DNA of 7,252 nucleotides from a bacterium (GTDB taxonomy: Bacteria; Ratteibacteria; UBA8468; B48-G9; DTJG01), in contig JAOAAW010000114.1 in the NCBI GenBank assembly GCA_026418655.1, positions 1 through 7,252 of the forward strand, read 5' to 3'. Each line of letters starts with the position of its first letter. The first letter of the stretch is position 1. A program made the position numbers and the translations under genes. The notes under the pieces are model-generated. The model did not search any database and was not told where the DNA came from. It saw only the letters and a program-made list of their open reading frames with translations. Positions 1 through 5,952 of the stretch are shown piece by piece.

Positions 1-1046
1 ACCATACTTTCAATGGAAAACTTTTCAACTCTTCTTAAAGCATTTTCCCTCATTTGGTCCAGAATTTTTTTATTTGAAGCAAGGTATAAAATTGCGTCCG
101 CCAGTTTCTCTGGTTTTTCTGGTTCAACTATCAGTCCCGTAGTTCCATGTTGGACCACCTCAGATAAATCACCCACATCTGTTGCGATAACTGGCTTACC
201 ACATACCATTGCTTCAAGTGCTACAACCGGGAAGCCTTCCCATCTGGAAGGTATCACAACCATGTCAAACTCTACCATATAATTATACACATTCTCAACA
301 AAACCACAAAGTGAGACATTCTCGGTGAGTTTAAGTGTTTTTATCAGGGCTTCAAGATGTGACTGTTGTTCACCACCACCAAGAATAACAAACTTTATAT
401 CTTTTCTTTTTTTAGAAACTATGCTGGCAGCAGTAATGAGGATGTCAAAGCCTTTTGCCTTACGCAGGTTACCCACTGCTCCAACAAGGGTGTCTTTGTG
501 GATTTGTTTCCTTTCCATTGGTTTCAATTTCTTTGTTATCTCTTCTATGTCAATCCCATTAGGAATAACTATAATTTTTTTTGGTTTTATATTGGCTTTT
601 TCTATCAATGCTTTTTTTCCTGCGGCAGAATTTGAAATTAATAAACAGCACAAAAAATCAGTCATTTTTTCTATTTGCCAATGAATAGGTTTTTTCCAGT
701 TGTCTGTACTCCTTTGAGAACATATAAGCGGCTTCCAGAAAAAAAATCTTAAAAATTTAGCAAAAAGATTTCCTGAAAAAAGAAATGATTGTACAATACA
801 GGGTTTTTCTTTTAGAAAAATGTAAAATGCTTTTATAATCGCTATGAAAGGATTTCGTTTAAGGTCAAGCACATAATACTTTATCTTGTGTGAAGAGAGA
901 ACTTCATGGAAATGTCCTTTTCCCTGCATGGTTACTATAACAGGTTCAAAACCATATCTATTTATTCTGTCTGCCAGCATTGTTAACATTCTTTCTGTAC
1001 CACCTATGTTTTTACTCGGAAGGATATAAATAATTCTATTTCTCAT
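1..1046 (-). CDS. Glycosyltransferase family 4 (GT-B fold) protein, 3' end cut by window edge
   Basis: This is a retaining GT-B glycosyltransferase, a family that moves a sugar from a nucleotide-sugar to a lipid or saccharide acceptor at the cytoplasmic face of the membrane. 348 residues are visible. The N-terminal acceptor domain starts with a GGTERM loop (residues 15-20). PNGID (162-166) marks the linker into the donor domain, followed by VGNLRKAKGFD (191-201) and LGGGE (222-226). The E-x7-E donor-site motif, EGFPVVALE, has E270 and E278, followed by GKPVIATDVGD. Family members are usually about 360-390 residues, so only a short C-terminal tail should be missing. The ATG at 1046-1044 overlaps the last 11 nt of tsaB, and I see no good Shine-Dalgarno sequence, so translation is probably coupled to tsaB. 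The hydrophobic, basic stretch around 95-110 may touch the membrane. Family is certain by motif; donor sugar and acceptor cannot be told. Envelope polysaccharide assembly is inference. Confidence 0.93.
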   Translation of the reverse strand, partial: MRNRIIYILPSKNIGGTERMLTMLADRINRYGFEPVIVTMQGKGHFHEVLSSHKIKYYVLDLKRNPFIAIIKAFYIFLKEKPCIVQSFLFSGNLFAKFLRFFFWKPLICSQRSTDNWKKPIHWQIEKMTDFLCCLLISNSAAGKKALIEKANIKPKKIIVIPNGIDIEEITKKLKPMERKQIHKDTLVGAVGNLRKAKGFDILITAASIVSKKRKDIKFVILGGGEQQSHLEALIKTLKLTENVSLCGFVENVYNYMVEFDMVVIPSRWEGFPVVALEAMVCGKPVIATDVGDLSEVVQHGTTGLIVEPEKPEKLADAILYLASNKKILDQMRENALRRVEKFSIESM

Positions 1047-1653
1047 AATATGGTTGGTTTCTTGGATTGACTGAGTTTTTTATTCTTTCAAGGGCAAGTC
1101 TTGCATTCAATACAGGATCAGGCGTTACTCTTACTAACCTTTTTCCTTGATTGTTGAATACTGACAATATTTTTTTGCTTGGACTCGCAATGATGGTTGC
1201 TTTTTTCATTTTTGATGAAATTTCATTTATTCTGCAGGAATGAATCTCTACCAATTTTTTTTCAAGGGATTCAGGATTTTCAAATATTCCGTAATGAACA
1301 AATTCTCCTGTTGAAGGAAGGATCACACCAACATTAGTGGTTTTTTTAAATTTATATGCAATAGATTCAAGACTGCTCACACCAAAGACCTTTCTGTCGC
1401 AGGCAATAGAAAGTCCATAAGCAACTGAAAGACCAAGTCTTATTCCTGTCCAAGAACCAGGTCCTGAAGAAACAATAAAATAGTCAAACATTTCTGATTT
1501 CATTCCGACCGAGTTAAGAAGCTTGTCAATAGCAGGTAAAATTTCCTTACTGGCATCAATGGTTTTCCATATCTTTTTCTTAATGATCTTCTTCTTTTTC
1601 AATACAGCAATTCCAGCATATTGGGTGGATGACTCAATGGATAAAAGAAACAT
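1036..1653 (-). CDS. tsaB: tRNA N6-threonylcarbamoyladenosine biosynthesis protein TsaB
   Basis: TsaB is the catalytically inactive ASKHA-fold paralogue that dimerises with TsaD and recruits TsaE. The complex transfers threonylcarbamoyl from threonylcarbamoyl-AMP to A37 of ANN-decoding tRNAs in the cytoplasm. The 205-residue protein has the usual length. It opens with a strand typical of the fold (LSIESST, 4-10; commonly IDTS). It carries the family signature SSGPGSWTGIRLGLS at 62-76, with tryptophan where phenylalanine is more common. The ASKEILPAIDKLL segment (34-46) matches the usual H-S-x-x-L-L-P-x-I-D-x-L-L helix but lacks its histidine. The C-terminal NQPYYEK resembles the common PLYLR ending. 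The start lies 3 nt after the lipoprotein stop with no clear ribosome binding site, and the end overlaps the glycosyltransferase start, so it sits in the middle of a tight operon. Only this subunit of the t6A machinery is in the window. Confidence 0.93.
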   Translation of the reverse strand: MFLLSIESSTQYAGIAVLKKKKIIKKKIWKTIDASKEILPAIDKLLNSVGMKSEMFDYFIVSSGPGSWTGIRLGLSVAYGLSIACDRKVFGVSSLESIAYKFKKTTNVGVILPSTGEFVHYGIFENPESLEKKLVEIHSCRINEISSKMKKATIIASPSKKILSVFNNQGKRLVRVTPDPVLNARLALERIKNSVNPRNQPYYEK

Positions 1654-1656
1654 GGT

Positions 1657-2796
1657 TTATAAGATGGAGTTGAGAATTTCGGTCAAAAACTTGCTATCTG
1701 TTGAAAAATTCTGGTCAAGAATCGTCCTTTTAACCAATTCAACAGTTGCAGTTCCAAGAGGTACTTTCCCTTTAAGCAGAAGAGGAAGTTTTTCACTATC
1801 AGCAGATATAGAAACAAATAATTTGCCCTTTTTGAAAAAAACTTCATCCTCGGAAGCTTCAGATTGTATCAAGAAATATTGTCTCTGCCCAACAGGAAAA
1901 ATATCTATGTCCTTCTTTAACAGGCATAGGTATATGTTTGTTATTTTAGTTATTCCTACAGGCAATTGTAAGGATTGCATTTCTTCCTTAACCATACCTC
2001 TTATTGCATACATGGAGGATAGTCCATCATATAATACATCTGAAAATTTTATTTTTCCGCTCTTAAAGCCATACTGCTTTCCTTCTTTGAATTTTTTTAC
2101 TTCATAGGTAAGTGTCTTAGTGTTGTGATCAATGACACTTTTCGTAATCTGGCTTGTTGAAGTAGAGGCAGAGTAATTGTAGTAGTAGAATGGCAGGTTA
2201 TTTTTACTGTCAATATATGAATCAAATCTGTTATATCCATTCCCAATCCTTGTCCAGATGCCTTCTGGTACGGTTAATCCCACAATGTGATAAACATCTC
2301 TGTTGTTCAATTTTTCCTTCTTGCACGCAAGTATGAACTTTCCTACATTGGCATAATTCCATTTAATCCTATAAATTAAGCATTCACCGGTTATGAGTAA
2401 TGGGGAAATGTTAACAACTTTGTCTTCTGTTATAATTTTTTCATCTTTTCTATCGGGTCTCAGTAAAACTGTTTTTTTGCTATCAGCTGTTTTTGTCTTC
2501 ATTTCTTTGAATTCGCCGAGTTCTGTATCAACAGCGATTTTTTCGGGCATTTCGGTTGTTATTGAGAAAGGTATACCTGATACTAATCTGGTTTCATTGT
2601 TTGTCGTTTCATGTTGATTAAGACCTTCCACAGTTCTTTCCTGCGGAGGCATTATAACTATTGGAATGGTTTCTTTTGAGATGTTTTCTTCAGGTATTGT
2701 TTCGGTTTTCTTTAAAACAATTTCCCTCTTTTCTGAACACCCGTTAAATAATACAGCAACTGCTCCTATTAAAAATATCCGGATTACTTTTTCCAT
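1657..2796 (-). CDS. DUF3108 domain lipoprotein with long N-terminal linker
   Basis: A 379-residue predicted lipoprotein. Residues 1-19 form a signal peptide (basic start, hydrophobic core) ending in LFNGC, so C20 is the likely lipidated residue; F at position -3 makes the lipobox imperfect. Residues 21-130 are a polar, Thr/Lys/Glu-rich low-complexity linker that looks disordered. From about 136 the sequence matches my recollection of DUF3108: GECLIYRIKW (137-146), a central YDGLSSMYAIRGM (256-268) and the terminal LLLKGKVPLGTATVELV (339-355). The domain family is periplasmic or outer-membrane facing, beta-rich and without an established biochemical activity. It is first in a block with tsaB 3 nt downstream and the glycosyltransferase next, so it probably drives expression of all three. 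The ATG is preceded by an AT-rich stretch without Shine-Dalgarno sequence, which may mean a short leader. Domain call is by eye; a cell-envelope role is inference. Confidence 0.8.
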   Translation of the reverse strand: MEKVIRIFLIGAVAVLFNGCSEKREIVLKKTETIPEENISKETIPIVIMPPQERTVEGLNQHETTNNETRLVSGIPFSITTEMPEKIAVDTELGEFKEMKTKTADSKKTVLLRPDRKDEKIITEDKVVNISPLLITGECLIYRIKWNYANVGKFILACKKEKLNNRDVYHIVGLTVPEGIWTRIGNGYNRFDSYIDSKNNLPFYYYNYSASTSTSQITKSVIDHNTKTLTYEVKKFKEGKQYGFKSGKIKFSDVLYDGLSSMYAIRGMVKEEMQSLQLPVGITKITNIYLCLLKKDIDIFPVGQRQYFLIQSEASEDEVFFKKGKLFVSISADSEKLPLLLKGKVPLGTATVELVKRTILDQNFSTDSKFLTEILNSIL

Positions 2797-2810
2797 TTTA
2801 AGTTATTTTA

Positions 2811-2830
2811 TAATTATTTTACCATAATTA
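2811..2830. repeat. AT-rich inverted repeat TAATTAT-N6-ATAATTA
   Basis: A perfect 7-bp inverted repeat with a 6-bp spacer lies in the divergent intergenic region, directly followed by a second perfect palindrome, AAGACGTCTT, at 2830-2839. The first repeat covers the candidate -10 element of the lipoprotein promoter, so it could be an operator. AT-rich sequence forms such repeats easily by chance, and I recognise no regulator family from it. Confidence 0.35.
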
Positions 2831-2844
2831 AGACGTCTTGCGAA
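2816..2844 (-). promoter_or_regulatory. Candidate promoter of the lipoprotein-tsaB-glycosyltransferase block
   Basis: Read on the minus strand there is TTCGCA (2844-2839, 4 of 6 matches to the -35 consensus), a 17-nt spacer, and TAAAAT (2821-2816) as -10. TGG just before it gives an extended -10 (TGn). Transcription would start near 2809, leaving a leader of about 13 nt before the ATG at 2796. This fits the lack of a Shine-Dalgarno sequence. The region is so AT-rich that other -10 boxes are possible. Confidence 0.4.
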
Positions 2845-2895
2845 ATTGATAAGGTTTATTTTTATTTTAACTATTTCAATTTTTATATACAAATT

Positions 2896-2923
2896 TTGAC
2901 TTTTTCACCCCCTTTGATAAACT
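2896..2923 (+). promoter_or_regulatory. Candidate sigma-70-type promoter of the fur-feoB block
   Basis: TTGACT (2896-2901, 5 of 6 to the -35 consensus) is followed after 16 nt by TAAACT (2918-2923, 4 of 6 to the -10 consensus). Transcription would begin near 2930, inside the Fur-box-like palindrome and about 32 nt before the ATG at 2962. The TTG of this -35 element is also the first base triplet of the longest open reading frame here. Reading it as promoter rather than start codon shortens the Fur protein by 22 residues. Confidence 0.5.
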
Positions 2924-2924
2924 A

Positions 2925-2945
2925 TTTTGAGACTAATTCTCAAAA
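2925..2945. promoter_or_regulatory. Fur-box-like operator over the fur-feoB transcription start
   Basis: A perfect 8-bp inverted repeat, TTTTGAGA-N5-TCTCAAAA. Its 15-bp core at 2928-2942 (TGAGACTAATTCTCA) fits the 7-1-7 Fur box TGATAAT-n-ATTATCA at 11 of 14 defined positions. It sits on the predicted +1 just downstream of the -10 element, where a bound repressor would block transcription. The adjacent gene encodes a Fur-family protein and the next one FeoB, so iron-dependent autorepression is the simple reading. The match and symmetry are seen in the sequence; the regulator that binds it is inference. Confidence 0.62.
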
Positions 2946-2961
2946 AACATTTTCAGATATA

Positions 2962-3369
2962 ATGAGAACAGATAAATGGCTTTCTGAAATTGAGAAATTT
3001 GCCAGGAAAGCTAATCATTTTAGGGTTTATGACCTTCTTGATCTTATGAAAACATCGGGTATTCCAGTTTCACGGGCAACTGTGTACCGTGCAATAAAAA
3101 AGCTTCTTTCCGTTGGTAAGATTGTACAAATTTCAAATGAAAGAGAAAGAATGTTTGAATTTGTCAATGAACAGATTCATTATCATTTCAAATGTAAAAA
3201 TTGTGGAGAGATGTTTGAATTTTTTTCTGAAACAATAGACAATTCAATAAAGGAAGGTACAAGAAAATTTAAAATTCTACTGACCGGACAAAATCTTATC
3301 CTCGAAGGATTCTGCAGGAGTTGCTGCAGGAGAAAAAATGCAAAGAGAAAAAGAAACTACAATGGATAA
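2962..3369 (+). CDS. fur: Fur-family metal-dependent transcriptional regulator
   Basis: A Fur-type repressor: a winged-helix DNA-binding domain followed by a metal-binding dimerisation domain. From the ATG at 2962 it has 135 residues. The recognition helix is SRATVYRAIKKL (37-48), the family's ATVYR motif. The hinge leads to HYHFKCKNCGEMFEF (73-87), with the His-rich metal segment and C78/C81. The second Cys pair is C118/C121 (CRSCC), giving the usual structural Zn(Cys)4 site, and the tail is strongly basic. An in-frame TTG at 2896 would give 157 residues. I prefer the ATG because the TTG lies in a -35-like element and the extra 22 codons contain the Fur-box palindrome; neither start has a Shine-Dalgarno sequence. 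With the ATG the protein has almost nothing before the T-x-x-R position of helix 1, and reads TDKW there. It overlaps feoB by 32 nt. Iron as the sensed metal is inferred from context; Zur or PerR remain possible. Confidence 0.87.
   Translation: MRTDKWLSEIEKFARKANHFRVYDLLDLMKTSGIPVSRATVYRAIKKLLSVGKIVQISNERERMFEFVNEQIHYHFKCKNCGEMFEFFSETIDNSIKEGTRKFKILLTGQNLILEGFCRSCCRRKNAKRKRNYNG
3312..3332 (+). repeat. Tandem CTGCAGGAG repeat supplying the feoB ribosome binding site
   Basis: CTGCAGGAG occurs at 3312-3320 and again at 3324-3332. In the fur frame it encodes the CRSCCRR metal-site region. The second copy ends in AGGAG (3328-3332), 5 nt before the feoB ATG at 3338, so a structural part of one protein doubles as the ribosome binding site of the next. 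This Shine-Dalgarno sequence decides the feoB start at 3338 over the in-frame ATG at 3362. Confidence 0.7.
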
Positions 3370-5290
3370 GCATGATGGTAAGATCATTATTATAGGTAAT
3401 GCGAATGTTGGTAAAAGTGTTATTTTTAATCTTCTCACAGGGTCTTACACCACTGTTTCAAATTATCCTGGCACCACAGTTGAAATAAGCCAGGGTAAGG
3501 CAAGAATAGGAAACAGGACTTTTGATGTTATTGATACTCCTGGAATATCAGATCTATTAGGTAGAACAGAAGATCAGCGTGTCACGCGGGATATTTTACT
3601 TGATAATCCAAATGCAATTTTTGTAAATGTTATAGATGCGAAGAGTTTGAAAAGAGGACTTGTTTTAACTTTTTTCTTATGTGAACTTGGAGTTCGACAG
3701 GTTATTGTTTTGAATATGATGGATGAGGCAAACGATAGAGGTATCTTCATCAATCACAAAAAACTTGCTGAAATTCTTGGGGTCTCTGTTGTGGTAATGG
3801 TTGCAACCGAGAGGGTTGGACTTGGACATCTCAGGGAAGCAATACTATCTGCAACTTCAAGTAATTTTAAAGTCTCTTATTCTGAAGACGTAGAAAAATT
3901 TATAAGTGGGCTCGAGGCTAAATTGCCGGATACTACCTTTAGAAAAAGGGGAATTGCACTGCTTATTGCCGGGGCGACAGATCAGCTTTTTGAGATATCC
4001 AGAAAAATCCCTGTATTTGATGTTAACAGAATAGAGACTGTATGGGAACAATTTCAATATTCATTGTCACAGCCTATATATTATCTTATCATAACTTCGC
4101 AGATGAAAAATGCTGAACACATTGCTAATTCTGTTTTAAGAAAGAAGGTGATTTCCACTTCTGTCTCGCATGATTTCATTAACAGATTGACAATTCATCC
4201 TGTTTCAGGGATATTTATTGCATTTTTTGTTCTGGTTCTTATGTATCTGATTGTTGGTAGATTTGGCGCAGGTTTTCTTGTGGATATTCTGGAAGATAAA
4301 CTTTTCGGGAAGATAGTTAACCCTTTCTTTGTTAAAATTTTTTCCAATGCCTATCCATTAATACGGGATTTTTTTGTTGGTGATTATGGAATCATTACAA
4401 TGGCACTTTCTTATGGGCTGGGAATAGTTTTGCCAATCACGGCAATCTTTTTCTTATTTTTTGGATTTCTTGAAGATTGTGGGTATTTCCCAAGATTAGC
4501 TTTTTTAGCGGATACAATTCTTAGATCTATAGGCCTTACAGGAAAAGCGATCTTACCCCTCATACTTGGTCTTGGTTGCGGAACAATGGCCACATTAACC
4601 ACCCGCATTCTTGATACCAGAAAGGAGAAAATTATCACTACGGCTCTTCTTGCTATTGCCATACCATGTTCAGCGCAATTAGGGGTGGTACTGGGGATAT
4701 TGGGATTTATTTCTCAATTGGCACTTTTAATCTGGTTAACATCCATATTTATTGTTATGATTATTATTGGAGGTGCGTTAAACGTTCTTATCCCAGGGGA
4801 TTCTTCTTTTTCCATGGAAATTCCACCCTTACGCTTACCTTATATGAGAAACATCGGAATTAAAACAGGAAGGAGAATAATCTGGTATCTTAAAGAAGCG
4901 CTTCCTCTTTTCATACTCGGAACAATAATACTTTTTCTCCTAGATATTTCTGGTACACTTTTGTATATAATTTCTTTTCTTTCTCCGGCAGTTATGGCTA
5001 TGGGACTTCCACTTGAAATGAGTAAAGTTTTTATTATGGGTTTTTTAAGAAGGGACTATGGAGCCGCAGGTATGTTTGATCTCTTTAAGAACGGTCTTCT
5101 TGATCCAGGACAGTGTGTTGTGGGTGCAGTAATATTGACACTTTTTGTGCCGTGTATTGCTCAGTTCTTTGTAATGGTTAAAGAAAGAGGTTTTTTTATG
5201 GCGATGCTGATCTTTATTTCAGCGATAGTCATTGCATTTATAACCGGTTTTCTGTTGAGTGCAATTCTAACTGTTTCTGGAATTTTTTAG
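3338..5290 (+). CDS. feoB: Ferrous iron transport protein B (FeoB)
   Basis: FeoB is the inner-membrane Fe2+ permease with a fused cytoplasmic G domain. Of 650 residues, the first 170 or so form the GTPase: P-loop GNANVGKS (20-27), switch I NYPGTTVE (42-49), DTPG (66-69) and NMMD (126-129, G4). A helical regulatory region follows to about 280. The membrane domain starts at HPVSGIF (287-293) and contains about eight or more hydrophobic spans. The two gate-like segments are GLGCGTMATLTTR (411-423) and IPCSAQLGV (442-450), and a late VPCIAQ (604-609) carries another conserved Cys. This differs from the GCNVPA and CSARLPVY forms of enterobacterial FeoB and resembles forms I know from anaerobes. 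At 650 residues it is shorter than the 773 of E. coli FeoB. The ATG at 3338 has AGGAG 5 nt upstream and overlaps fur by 32 nt. A FeoA-bearing protein starts 12 nt after the stop. Iron-repressed expression is inferred from the upstream palindrome. Confidence 0.96.
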   Translation: MQREKETTMDKHDGKIIIIGNANVGKSVIFNLLTGSYTTVSNYPGTTVEISQGKARIGNRTFDVIDTPGISDLLGRTEDQRVTRDILLDNPNAIFVNVIDAKSLKRGLVLTFFLCELGVRQVIVLNMMDEANDRGIFINHKKLAEILGVSVVVMVATERVGLGHLREAILSATSSNFKVSYSEDVEKFISGLEAKLPDTTFRKRGIALLIAGATDQLFEISRKIPVFDVNRIETVWEQFQYSLSQPIYYLIITSQMKNAEHIANSVLRKKVISTSVSHDFINRLTIHPVSGIFIAFFVLVLMYLIVGRFGAGFLVDILEDKLFGKIVNPFFVKIFSNAYPLIRDFFVGDYGIITMALSYGLGIVLPITAIFFLFFGFLEDCGYFPRLAFLADTILRSIGLTGKAILPLILGLGCGTMATLTTRILDTRKEKIITTALLAIAIPCSAQLGVVLGILGFISQLALLIWLTSIFIVMIIIGGALNVLIPGDSSFSMEIPPLRLPYMRNIGIKTGRRIIWYLKEALPLFILGTIILFLLDISGTLLYIISFLSPAVMAMGLPLEMSKVFIMGFLRRDYGAAGMFDLFKNGLLDPGQCVVGAVILTLFVPCIAQFFVMVKERGFFMAMLIFISAIVIAFITGFLLSAILTVSGIF

Positions 5291-5302
5291 TTTTGGTTAA
5301 AT

Positions 5303-5947
5303 ATGGAAAGAGAACTTGAAGACATCATGCTTGAGTTGTGGAAAAGAAGAGAACAAAAGGAATCTCTTGGTTTCGGAGTATCCCCCGAAATTCTTGCTGT
5401 TCTTAAAGAGAAAGGGCTTATCAATTTATCTGGTGAACAAATATATTTTACAGAAAAAGGCGAAGAGATCGCCAAGATGCTGGTCAGAAGGCATAGGTTA
5501 TGGGAAGTATTTTTTCATGATATCCTTGGGATGGAAGAATTTAATGAAATAGCTGGAACTTTTGAACATGAATCAGCAGGAAACATTGACCAGGCACTGT
5601 GTGATTTTCTGGACCATCCACAGCAATGTCCAGATGGCAGACCAATTCCAAGGGGTCAATGCTGCAGAAAAAGGATGAGAAGAAAAGCAGGTTGGGGATT
5701 TTTCCAGCATATGGGCATCATGAGATTATGCGATGTGCCTAAAGGGAAGAAGGTCAGGATTGTGTGTCTGAGGGGTAAATTATTTCCCAAACTGTCAGGA
5801 TATGGTATTGTGCCTGGTTCTATTATTTCTGTTCAGGAAACCCTTTCTGGATTTATAATCAAAATTGACCACTCAGAGATAGCCCTTGACAGAAAATCCT
5901 GTGCAGATATACTTGTTCAGGTTATTGCGGATTCAGATGAAAAATAG
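5303..5947 (+). CDS. DtxR-like regulator fused to a C-terminal FeoA domain
   Basis: A 214-residue protein of two parts. Residues 1-120 resemble the DtxR/MntR metalloregulators: a short winged helix ending in LTEKG-like FTEKGEEIAKMLVRRHRLWE (49-68), then the metal-site and dimerisation segment with EH (88-89) and HPQQCPDGRPIPRGQCC (105-121). Residues about 138-208 form an SH3-like FeoA domain (MRLCDVPKGKKVRIVCLRG, then a GYGIVPGS turn and a final LDRKSCADILV). FeoA normally binds FeoB and supports Fe2+ uptake. By eye alignment to DtxR, H79, E83, E105 and H106 are kept (H64, E68, E88, H89), while H98 and C102 become N81 and G85. The helix-turn-helix is about one helical turn shorter than usual. 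It starts 12 nt after the feoB stop without a clear Shine-Dalgarno sequence, so it is probably translated by coupling. It may be a regulator, a FeoB partner, or both; DNA binding is not certain. Confidence 0.85.
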   Translation: MERELEDIMLELWKRREQKESLGFGVSPEILAVLKEKGLINLSGEQIYFTEKGEEIAKMLVRRHRLWEVFFHDILGMEEFNEIAGTFEHESAGNIDQALCDFLDHPQQCPDGRPIPRGQCCRKRMRRKAGWGFFQHMGIMRLCDVPKGKKVRIVCLRGKLFPKLSGYGIVPGSIISVQETLSGFIIKIDHSEIALDRKSCADILVQVIADSDEK

Positions 5948-5952
5948 GTTAT

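Noticed and set aside
13..684. Plus-strand open frames at 13-282, 325-684 and 366-635
   Set aside because: They are antisense shadows of the glycosyltransferase gene, which is open on the minus strand from 1046 to the window edge and holds all the family motifs.
1523..2107. A 194-codon open frame on the plus strand
   Set aside because: It lies antisense across tsaB and the lipoprotein gene, both supported by family motifs. Its translation has no recognisable domain and reflects A/T-rich codons read backwards.
2896..2961. The extra 22 codons from TTG at 2896 as the true N-terminus of Fur
   Set aside because: No ribosome binding site, AT-rich with a run of prolines and no family similarity that I can see, and it contains a -35-like element and the Fur-box palindrome. 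It is not excluded, because neither start has a good Shine-Dalgarno sequence.
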